Shown: positions 31,983 through 39,217 of the stretch, piece after piece
How positions within the stretch are numbered: position 1 is the first letter of the stretch
How the letters are laid out: the number at the start of each line of letters is the position of its first letter
Assembly: GCA_003988855.1 (NCBI GenBank)
Contig: QYAI01000207.1
Location: 1-39,217, forward strand
DNA from: Arachnopeziza araneosa
Lineage: Eukaryota; Ascomycota; Leotiomycetes; Helotiales; Arachnopezizaceae
Direction of reading: 5' to 3'
DNA: 39,217 nucleotides
The notes under the pieces: model-generated
Told to the model about the DNA's origin: nothing
Database searches by the model: none
The model's input: only the letters and a program-made list of their open reading frames with translations
Translations under genes and position numbers: made by a program

Positions 31983-33902
31983 TCAGGACAGAAAACTTGA
32001 TCCCACACCTCTCCGATCTTTCTTCAAGGGCGAAAAAGTACCAAATCCTATACTACCAGAAATTTTTTGCCCTCCAACGGAACCTTTTCCAAGGAGCCTA
32101 GCCGGACCTAAAGTAACTTTTGCAGGGCGCTTAGCTACATCTCCGTCTTCCTCTTCAAACAGGGTCTTGCCAATTCCAAGCTGCTTCCTTTTCTTTCTTT
32201 TCGGTTCCAATTCATGTATCATTGAAGACTTTATTCTTGGGTCTGATGTGTTCTTCAACGAATCAATTGGATCTTCTAGGACTTGATCAGACATTAGAGT
32301 AGGTCGTCTTTCCGGAAAGATGTTCTCGTCTGCCTCCTCGTCAACTTTCTCCAGATTGGTCAATGGCACTCTAGTCTTTTTATTAGTTTTAGCAGTCCGT
32401 ACATCGACAAGGACCTTTCTGGCATATGATGACTTCTCCGCTATATTTTCTCGTCCTCTGGATTTCACCGGGGCAACTCCTCCGGACGCCCTTAGTGGAT
32501 CATTTGTTGCTAAGATTCTTGACTGCTGAGAGTGGCCGTGTTGTACGGGAGAATGCGTGACAACCTGTAGCTCTCCATCTGTGCCAGGCGTATCCGGCTC
32601 TACATTAGCAGTGCGATTGAGATAAGGTGTTATTGAGAACATCGATTTATCACCCAAACTTGTTAGATCCATAATTCCCCGTTTTGTTCTAGAACTTTTG
32701 CCTCGAACAACACCTCCATCAGGTGTGCCAATCGCAACATCGTGATTCATCTCGTGGGCGCTTCTTTTAAGTGGATTGTTGTCTGGCACGTTCCTTTGAA
32801 ACCCAGAGCCGCTGCCTCTTGATAATGTTCTACGAGCGTCATTAAGTTCCTCTTGGCACTCCTTAAGCAAGTCCTTTGTTGCTGAAAGTTTTGTTTTCAT
32901 CTGGTCAGCCTTGCTTTCAAGAATAGTTCTTCCAGTCTCGGAAGCCTTGAGTTCCCTCTCAAATTCCTTGCGAACTTTCTCGGAATCATTATTTTCCCGA
33001 GCCAGGGCCTTCTCCAAATCTTCGATTTGACCTTGAAGTTCGTCCTCGGAAACCTTATGAGCCTTGTTCTTCTCTCGTTTCTCTCGGGCTAGTTCCGTCT
33101 GCAGTTCTTCGATAAAATTTTGAAGCTCAAGCTCAGCCACCTTCCGAGCCTTCTCCCACTCCCGTTTCTCTCTAGCCGTGTCTCTCTCTAGTCTCTCTAC
33201 CAAATTTTGCAATTCAGCCTCCTTCTGACTCCGAACGCTGAACTCTGCCGCGCGCCTGACCGTACGCTTCTCGGTTTCAAGTTCGACTTCTAGAGTGCTG
33301 ACCTGACGTTGTAGAGCCAATTTCTCACCTATCACGGTTTGTTGATGTGATGCCTGGGAGCGGAGATGCTCGATTTCTGGTTTTAAGACGGCTAACTCTC
33401 TAGAAAGAGATAATTTTTCAGTAAGCAACCTAGTTGAGTCCGTTGTGATTCCATTCATAGAGTTCAACTCGGCCTAAAACGAGTAAGCACAGTTTTAAAA
33501 GAAAAACATAGATAATACCTTGAGATTATTTAGCTCTCGTGCTTGAGTCCGTAGCTCAGATTCCAACCGCGAAGCTTCTTCCTGCGCTTGACTTGAGATT
33601 CCACGATGATTTTGGCATTCCTGTTCTAGAATATCAATGCGATTGTCTCCAAACGCGAGCTGCTCATGTAAATCATCATTCTCATTCTCCAGCAAAAGTA
33701 TTCGCAGTCTCAATTTCCGGGCACCTTCGTCTCTTATGATTAATTCTGAACTGCGCAGCATCTTTTCGTACGCGACTTCTAACGCTTTCGAATGTGGTGA
33801 GTGCTATAGGAAAATCAGAACAGGGAATATCAAGAATAAAAACCTAAGATAACCTACGCCATCAGTACAGTCTTCGTCAATGGAAACTAATAAAGAATCC
33901 AT
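31983..33902 (-). CDS. Coiled-coil protein with basic C-terminal region, function unknown
   Basis: Three exons, 33902-33858, 33803-33519 and 33473-31983, give 606 aa. Short introns (54 and 45 nt) have GTAGGT and GTATTA donors and TATAG and TTTAG acceptors. Residues from about 20 to 340 are almost continuous heptad-like coiled coil rich in E, K, R, L and Q, including repeated blocks such as AREKRE. The C-terminal part is low-complexity and basic, with TFSPLKKD-like TPYLNRT and FGTFSPLKKDRRGVG near the end, Ser/Thr-Pro sites and KRKKRKQ, a likely nuclear localisation signal. This suggests a nuclear, spindle or kinetochore structural protein, but that is inference. I recognise the type as conserved in filamentous fungi without a firm name. 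Shugoshin was considered but its N-terminal and C-terminal motifs are not evident. Confidence 0.85.
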
Positions 33903-34128
33903 GGCTGAGGTTTCATTTGTATTGCGTGTTATTGACAATTAGTTACAGTCAGTAAACGCGTATGGTCGGACACAGATACCACGCCGTTGTCAACAAATGG
34001 CCATAAATAGCTTAGCCTGTTTTACCTAAGCAAAGGACACTTCGTCGATGTAGGAACCATCCGATGCTGCTGCACACCAATCCATTTCTCCTCAATTCGA
34101 GTCCAATTGGCAATCATTCTCTTCAAAA
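33903..34128. promoter_or_regulatory. Compact bidirectional promoter, coiled-coil gene / OST3
   Basis: Only 226 bp separate two divergent start codons, so the genes must share or abut promoter elements. No obvious TATA box or palindrome was identified; the assignment rests on layout. Confidence 0.5.
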
Positions 34129-35265
34129 ATGCATCTTCTTCGAGGCTTAGCCGTTGCTCTGCTGCCGTATTTGGTATTTGCAGCCAAAAAGCACGATGTA
34201 GACAAGTTTAAGCAGTTTCATTCGAAGGCACTTGCCTCAGCGCCATTGAAGCTGGACGATGTCTTATATGGACAGCTTACGGCTGCCCCGAGGGACTATT
34301 CGGTCGCAGTTCTCCTCACAGCTATGGAATCTCGATTTGGCTGTCAGCTGTGCCGTGAGTTTCAACCGGAATGGGATCTGTTGTCGAAAAGTTGGTTGAA
34401 GGGGGACAAGCAAGGCGAATCCCGACTACTTTTTGGAACTTTGGACTTCCTTGATGGGAAGGGCACATTTCAATCTGTAGGTTATTGCATACTTCTTTGG
34501 TCTGACCTCTGCTCACTGCACTCAGCTTGGATTACAAACTGCCCCGGTCCTTCTCTTCTTCCAACCAACAACTGGCCCACATGCTGCCGCTGATAACAGC
34601 CCTCTCAGATATGATTTTACAAATGGGTAGGTTTAATATTTACATTCATCTCTTAGAGATAAAAATCTGACCGAATTAGACCACAATCTGCTGAGCAAGT
34701 GCATACCTGGATTGCAAAACATCTTCAGGACAGACCACATCCTCAAATCCATCGTCCTATCAATTGGGTTCGCGGTATTGCCATTACAACTACAATTCTT
34801 GGGACCATAACATTTGTCAGCGTCGCATGGCCATACGTTCTTCCTGTCATTCAAAATCGGAATGTCTGGGCGGCCGTTAGCCTCATCGCTATACTATTGT
34901 TTACAAGTGGACATATGTTCAACCACATTCGAAAGGTTCCTTATGTTGGTGGTGATGGAAAGGGGGGCATTAGCTACTTTGCTGGAGGCTTCTCGAATCA
35001 GTACGGCCTTGAAACGCAAATTGTTGCTGCTATTTGTATGTTTCCCGGGACGCACAGTACAATGCTAATTATTTTCTTAGATGGACTGCTGTCTTTCGCT
35101 ACAATATCACTTGCCTTGAAGGTGCCGCGGATATCTGATCCTAAAACACAACAGGTGGCTGTAGTAGTTTGGGGCGGCATTATCTTTATAATGTACAGCT
35201 TCTTGCTAAGCGTTTTTAGAGTAAAAAATGGCGGGTATCCATTCTGGCTGCCACCTTTCTCTTAA
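34129..35265 (+). CDS. OST3: Oligosaccharyltransferase subunit Ost3/Ost6
   Basis: Four exons: 34129-34476, 34526-34626, 34680-35035, 35081-35265, giving 329 aa. A signal peptide (MHLLRGLAVALLPYLVFA) leads into a lumenal thioredoxin-like domain with the redox motif CQLC (in RFGCQLCREF) and the LGLQTAPVLLFF segment after the first splice. Four membrane spans follow, including the WVRGIAITTTILGTITFVSV and VWAAVSLIAILLFTSGHMF segments, and the conserved end KNGGYPFWLPPFS. As an accessory OST subunit it forms mixed disulfides with nascent chains in the ER, allowing N-glycosylation of sites near cysteines. The last intron, 45 nt, has GTATGT, TGCTAAT and TTAG, and splicing gives AAIYGLLSFATISL. It is in frame and stop-free, so retention would insert 15 residues. 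The stop sits 10 bp before the A/T-rich repeat block. Confidence 0.95.
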
Positions 35266-35394
35266 GCTTAAAGCTTTTAAACTGTAATACTTTATTAAAA
35301 ACCTTTGTAAAATAAAATAAAAATATTAAAGTTTTAGTTTTGTATTATAATTAGTATTTAGTACACGCTTTTACTTTATATAAAATTAAGTATA

Positions 35395-35673
35395 TGTAAG
35401 GGTTCACGATTGTACGGTCAGAACACGTGAATGATGAATCTATGTATTTCAAGAAGGTAAAGCTAAAGAGCACCAAGTGCTTGAAGCTTTCTACATATAC
35501 CCTTCGTACGAGAGGAACAGCTAACACAGTTCCTGTCGCACGGTCTTCCTTCAATAGTCAATCAATAGTTCAGAAGATCGCCCTACTGATCTTCATTTCT
35601 TCCAAAGGAAGTCAGCTCCGAGTGCTGCCTTGGTTTCTGCCTAGGTCCTGACTACCGGGTCCAACTCGTGACA
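35395..35673. repeat. LTR-like island, TG...CA bounded, not RIP-mutated
   Basis: A 279-bp segment of ordinary composition lies inside the A/T-rich block. It starts TGTAAGGGTTCACG and ends CTCGTGACA, giving TGT...ACA termini as in LTRs. Composition changes sharply at both ends. The following base starts the conserved KTAF block of a reverse transcriptase, so this may be a solo LTR inserted into the older element. No target-site duplication is visible, and neither orientation nor family is settled. An internal 6-bp inverted repeat (AGGAAC...GTTCCT) is present. Confidence 0.5.
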
Positions 35674-36610
35674 AAAACTGCATTTAAAACTTAGTACAAA
35701 TATTTTAAGTATTTAGTAATGCTGTTTAAACTATGCAATGCACTTGCAACATACATAAAAATAATAAACAACACATTATACTTATAGCTAGACACTGCAG
35801 TTATATGCTATCTAGATAACATTTTAATTTATATAAAAAAAGTAACTATAAAAAAAAGTAAAAAAAGTGCTGCAAGCACTAAAAAACAAAAACTTTTTAT
35901 ACAAACTAAAGAAGTATAAGTTTAAAGTAACAAAAACTAAAAATTTTAAGTATAACGTAACTAAAAACAGTCTAACACTTAGTAAAAGCAAAATTACAGT
36001 AGTATTAAAATAAAAAAAACTACAGATAGTTACAAAAGTGCAGTTATTTTTAAGTTTTACAAACTATTGTTAAAAGTTTATTTAAAAATACTTAGCAATT
36101 GTAACTTTATTAACGAAATTAACCAAAAAAAACACAAAATTTAAGTAAACTAAAGAAAATAGAAAAAGCATTTAATAAACTTAAAAAAGCATTTACAAAA
36201 GTACTTATTTTAAAAACTTTTAATTTAAAACTAAAAATTACTATAAAAACAAACGCTTTTAACTTTGCTATTAAAGTAGTACTAAACTAAAAAAGTTTAG
36301 ATAAAAAATAGCAACTTGTAGTATACTACTTTAGAAAACTGTTACTAGCAAAGCTAAACTATAATATATATAATAAAAAACTACTAGCAATAGTAAAAGC
36401 ATTAGAAAAATAAAAAGTTTACTTAAAAAAACTAAAATATTAAGTGCGAATATTAACAAATTACAAAAACTTAGTTTACTTTACTACAACAAAAGTATTA
36501 AACAAAAAACAAGTACAATAAGCTAAGACGCTAGCTTAGTATAACTTTAAAATTTTATATATTAAAAAAAACAAAAAAAACAAAAAAGTAAGCGTTTTTA
36601 GTTAAATTTT
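35674..36610 (+). pseudogene. RIP-degraded Ty3/gypsy reverse transcriptase and RNase H remnant
   Basis: In one forward frame broken by stops I can read KTAF, then YLVM and LCNALAT (relative: MPFGLCNAPATF). VICYLDNILIY matches the YLDD catalytic box with Asp changed to Asn. KVLQALKNKNFLYKLKKYKF is the fingers/palm region that follows. Near 36200-36300 TKTNAFNFAIKVVLN matches the RNase H start TDASDFAIGAVL, each difference being a transition. YYFRKLLLAKLNYNIYNKKL, LLAIVKALEK and LTNYKNLVYFTTTKVLNKKQ complete the RNase H part. Gag, protease and the first half of the RT are missing on the left. The element is inactive: catalytic Asp residues are lost and stops are frequent. Confidence 0.85.
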
Positions 36611-37010
36611 TTTTTAATTACGCTATCTTTAAAGAAAAAAAATAAAGAATTAGTAGCAAATTACATAAAAATAGCATTAACTTCTTAAAGCAAAATGTTA
36701 TAAAAAATTAATAAATTTAAAAAACAATACAAGAAAAACAACATAGCAATTAAAGTTATAAAACTAAATTTTTTTTTTTTACAATACTTAAATTTTTTTT
36801 TTAATTTTTAAAAAAAGTTTATATTTTTGCTAAAATACAAAGCAAATTTATTAGAAAACAACACGAATTACTAGCGCACAAGTACTAAAAAGTAGCTAAA
36901 ATTACAAAACAAATTTTAAAAAACTACTATATACTAAAAATAAAAATAAAAGTACAAAACATAATGTCGGATTACTGAATAACTAGTTATTAGCAAGATA
37001 AAGTACAGCT
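36611..37010 (+). pseudogene. RIP-degraded gypsy integrase zinc-finger remnant
   Basis: Downstream of the RNase H remnant, positions about 36860-36975 read QHELLAHKY, stop, KVAKITKQILKNYYILKIKI and KVQNIMSDY. This aligns with the HHCC finger of gypsy integrases (H..H spacing from QHE to AHK, then the YYWP region and SDC). The Cys codon after SD reads TAC, as expected from TGC by RIP, so the finger is broken. Similarity fades by about 37,010. The DDE core is not visible, so the element is cut off here. It continues the same element as the RT remnant. Confidence 0.7.
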
Positions 37011-37039
37011 TTAACTTAGAATACAAAGTAGTTTGTTAA

Positions 37040-37996
37040 TTAGCAATTAAAAAGCTTTAAAAGTAAACTTTTTTAAGTTTTTAATAGCAACTGTAGTTAA
37101 GCTAATACTATTTTATATGTTTAAATTTTGTTTTTAATATTTAAGTCTTTCGAAAAAGCTTCTTAAGTTGTTACATATTTTATTAATTGTTTAAAGAAAA
37201 AGCTTGTTGTTGTAAAAGTAGTTTTAAGCTAACTTTTTTAGCATAGCAAGAAAAGCTTTACTTTAGAACTTTCTTAGCAAGTTTACTTTAGCACATATAT
37301 TGCTAAATATAGCAAACTTGTAGTCGAAGTTTTTTTTTTTGCTGCTGCTATATTTTTGTTTGTTTGTGTATATTTTAGTAACTTTAGCAATCTTTCTAGC
37401 GTAGCTTTAAGTTGCTACAAAAAGTACTTTATAAGTAGTAAGTTAAAAGTTTGCTAAATGTAGTTAAAGTCTAAGTAAGTCTTTAAAATAAAGTTTAACT
37501 AAGCTTTAAAAGTAAGTACTAAGCTGCTTCTAAGCGTAAAATATAAATTTCTAGTGTTAAGTAGCAAAAGTAAGTAGCGTTTAGTTTTGTGCAACTAGTA
37601 TAACTAGTGTAGTAAAAGTTAGTGTTGTTAAAGTAGTACTAATTAGTTTTAAGCGCTGCTTAAGCTATTTAAATAGTACTTCTTTAACTTCGAAGTTAGC
37701 TAGTAAGTTTTTCATATTGTTTTTTGTCTATGCGCGCTTCTTGTTTTCGCAAGTTATCTTTGTAAGACAAAAAGCTAGTAATCTAGTTTTGTTTGTCTTT
37801 AGTACTAGTACTTTTTTTAGCTGTAAGCAGTCGTGTAAGTTTTGTAAGTAGCAACAAGCTATTTTTAAAAAAAATAGCTCTAGTAAAGTTTTTGAAATTG
37901 TCTTAAAATAGCTTTTACAAGTTTATATTTTTTTAGTTGTAAGTAAAGTACTTGTAAACTTTTGTTTAGATATACAGCTTTAACTTTTTTAGCTAA
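37040..37996 (-). pseudogene. RIP-degraded retrotransposon gag remnant
   Basis: Minus-strand reading at about 37325-37050 gives YKFAIFSNICAKVN, KAFLAMLKKLA, NYFYNN, ICNNLRSFFE and, after a stop, SISLTTVAIKN. This order matches the gag core of fungal LTR retrotransposons (F.IFYDIC..., KAF.AML...LA, NYYYNN, IR.FFEGPE, WN.ISL). Frameshifts and stops occur between the blocks. From 37996 down to about 37330 only fragments with A-rich, Lys-rich coding-like sequence are seen, consistent with a gag N-terminus. It lies directly inside the LTR-like island at 37997-38422 and is opposite in strand to the gypsy pol remnant on its left. Confidence 0.6.
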
Positions 37997-38422
37997 TGTA
38001 CGAGAGGCAGAAGAGCAGCCAATAAAACAAGAGTCTCGTTGGCTCTCAGCTAGCTCTCGATAGTATATTTTAGAAGAATCAACCAGAGCAAAGAACTCAG
38101 AACAAGAACAATGTATGTGCGTGAAGAGCCCAGAAACTAGTGCAAACAACAAATAAGAAACAAGCAGATAAGTCAATGTATTAGTGCGAAGAGAATATCA
38201 ATGAAATCCGTATGATCAATGCTTCATCTGTATCCAATCTGAATCTATTCGTGAAATCAATCGTATGAAAAAACCTAACTAATTGCCATCGTCTTCTCTT
38301 CTGTGTCGTCCCTTCTGCTTCATGTAGATGCTCTGTAGAACCTCCTTTATAGAGAGTTCTACGCACGTGCTCCCGCTAGCGAAATGACGGAAAAATGTTA
38401 TGCACCCTGGAACCCTACTACA
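37997..38422 (-). repeat. Probable 5' LTR of the minus-strand element, not RIP-mutated
   Basis: A 426-bp segment of ordinary composition has plus-strand ends TGTACGAGAG and CCTACTACA, i.e. TGTA...TACA, the usual terminal inverted dinucleotides. Read on the minus strand it starts TGTAGTAGGGTTCCAGGG, carries a TATA-like box (38352-38344) in the first 80 bp and leads into the gag remnant, so it looks like a 5' LTR. Both edges coincide with sharp switches to A/T-rich DNA. The primer-binding site after it is not recognisable. An open frame crossing it (minus, 38176-37880) is partly gag. Confidence 0.6.
38344..38352 (-). promoter_or_regulatory. TATA-like box in the LTR
   Basis: Minus-strand CTATAAAGG lies about 70 bp inside the LTR-like segment, where an LTR U3 promoter is expected. 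Only the motif and position support it. Confidence 0.35.
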
Positions 38423-38686
38423 CTAAGCGTTTGCTGCTTTAATGCTGTGCTACTATTTAAGTACTTTCGCGTTTTAATTAACTATTAACGCGTTGCTGTT
38501 ATTTGCTATTGTAGCAGTAGTTAAGTTTAGTGCGTTTGACGCGTTAAAGCTTAAACTCTGAAGTATTCTAAAGTAGCTAACAATAAGTAATAAAAACTAG
38601 TAAAAGCTTAGTAAGTTAGTCTTTATTTGTTAAGTTATTTTCGTGTTTTTTTTAGTAATAGCTGTTATAAGATTATTTACTCTTAC

Positions 38687-38710
38687 ATAACTGTTACATG
38701 CGACAGTTAT
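38687..38710. repeat. 8-bp inverted repeat in A/T-rich block
   Basis: ATAACTGT, an 8-nt loop, then ACAGTTAT. It may be a remnant of a transposon terminus or chance in low-complexity DNA. Confidence 0.3.
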
Positions 38711-39074
38711 ATAACAAAGCTAGGCAGACATAAATAGCCGCTTCTTATAAAATTAAGAATGTATTTTTTTTACAACTACACTACAATTTTGTTTTTACTA
38801 ATTTAGTAGCACGACTAGCGCGACGCGCTTAATTATATAAATATAAGATTAAAATATATTTACATAGAAATAGTAAATACAAGAAATATAAAAACTTTTT
38901 TTTTTTTTTTAACTGCTAAATTTTTTTTTTTTACATAATTTTTTTTAAAAAAGCTTACTAGCTTTGCAAGTTTTTAGAAAACTGCTTTTTATTAACTTTT
39001 ATTATTAAAACTTTCTAATCTAAAAACAAAATTTATATTAAGTTACGTAACGCACTTAGTAGCTAAAAAAAAGT

Positions 39075-39217
39075 AAATATTAACAACGCTTTAGTACTAA
39101 TTAAAAAATACAGTAATTTAAAAAGTTTAAACTATTAATACAAAGCTTAAGCTTTAAAAAACAATGCAATAACACAACTAAAGCTTATTAAAAAAGCTAC
39201 TAAGCTTAAACGCAAAG
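39075..39217 (+). pseudogene. Possible pogo/Fot1-type transposase C-terminal remnant
   Basis: One forward frame reads NNALVLIKKYSNLKSLN and, after stops, ALKNNAITQLKLIKKATKLK with a basic KRK end. This resembles the tail of fungal pogo-type transposases (ALNQL.KG...NA.LL..E...L.KA...KRK). Length and spacing are loose and the window ends here, so this is a weak call. Low-complexity Lys/Leu sequence from A-rich DNA is the alternative. Confidence 0.3.

Larger units (their letters stand above)
35266..39217. repeat. A/T-rich RIP-type repeat block with nested transposon remnants
   Basis: Base composition changes abruptly right after OST3: by eye about four-fifths A/T with poly-A and poly-T runs, no long open frames and no host gene. 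Recognisable protein remnants differ from active relatives mainly by changes explained by C-to-T or G-to-A (for example Asp codons read as Asn, Trp and Gln codons as stops), which is the RIP signature in ascomycetes. The block contains plus-strand gypsy pol (35674-37010), minus-strand gag (37040-37996) and two islands of normal composition. It continues past the window. A-rich on the plus strand up to about 37,030, then T-rich to about 37,990. Confidence 0.85.

Noticed and set aside
35504..35520. 15-nt identity to the sarcin-ricin loop of large-subunit rRNA (GTACGAGAGGAACAG)
   Set aside because: Flanks on both sides do not match rRNA and the match is within an LTR-like island; taken as coincidence.
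1..39217. CRISPR arrays, riboswitches, secondary-metabolite clusters or a clear new multi-gene system
   Set aside because: No regularly spaced repeats, no structured leader I could support, and the neighbouring genes serve unrelated housekeeping roles.

Overview
The window reads as nuclear DNA of a filamentous ascomycete. Most genes carry short introns (about 45-340 nt) with GT...AG ends and CTAAC/CTGAC-type branch sites, genes are monocistronic on both strands, and one end runs into a very A/T-rich block whose transposon remnants carry the C-to-T / G-to-A pattern of repeat-induced point mutation (RIP). Gene content fits Pezizomycotina. A Leotiomycete would suit the proteins, but that is an impression and not something I can prove here.

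Positions 1-35265 are ordinary core genome with 13 intact genes and one broken one. From left to right: a RING-like/ankyrin protein (-), a decayed hotdog thioesterase pseudogene (-), fimbrin SAC6 (+), a large MIT-domain protein (-), ATP-dependent 5-oxoprolinase (+), a PXA-PX-Nexin_C membrane sorting nexin (-), the PC4/Sub1 coactivator (+), the Fab1 regulator Vac7 (+), an SR-type splicing factor (-), a YPR011c-type mitochondrial carrier (-), ribosomal protein L18 (+), mitochondrial rRNA methyltransferase Mrm2 (-), an unrecognised coiled-coil protein (-) and the oligosaccharyltransferase subunit Ost3/6 (+). I rebuilt exon structures by joining frames at splice sites; every intact model closes in frame.

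The neighbours do not form a pathway or a secondary-metabolite cluster. Actin bundling, vacuole and endosome lipid trafficking, glutathione turnover, transcription, splicing, ribosome, mitochondrial and N-glycosylation functions sit side by side, as is usual in fungal euchromatin. Two divergent pairs could share promoters: coiled-coil/OST3 (226 bp apart) and MIT/5-oxoprolinase (1.8 kb apart).

Positions 35266-39217 are a RIP-type A/T-rich repeat block starting right after the OST3 stop codon. It holds a plus-strand Ty3/gypsy pol remnant (reverse transcriptase, RNase H, integrase zinc finger) meeting a minus-strand gag remnant. Two islands of normal base composition, bounded by TG...CA, look like LTRs (35395-35673 and 37997-38422). 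The right edge may hold the tail of a pogo-type transposase. I found no convincing undescribed system; the most unusual items are the un-RIPed LTR islands, the decaying thioesterase gene and an in-frame, stop-free intron in OST3.
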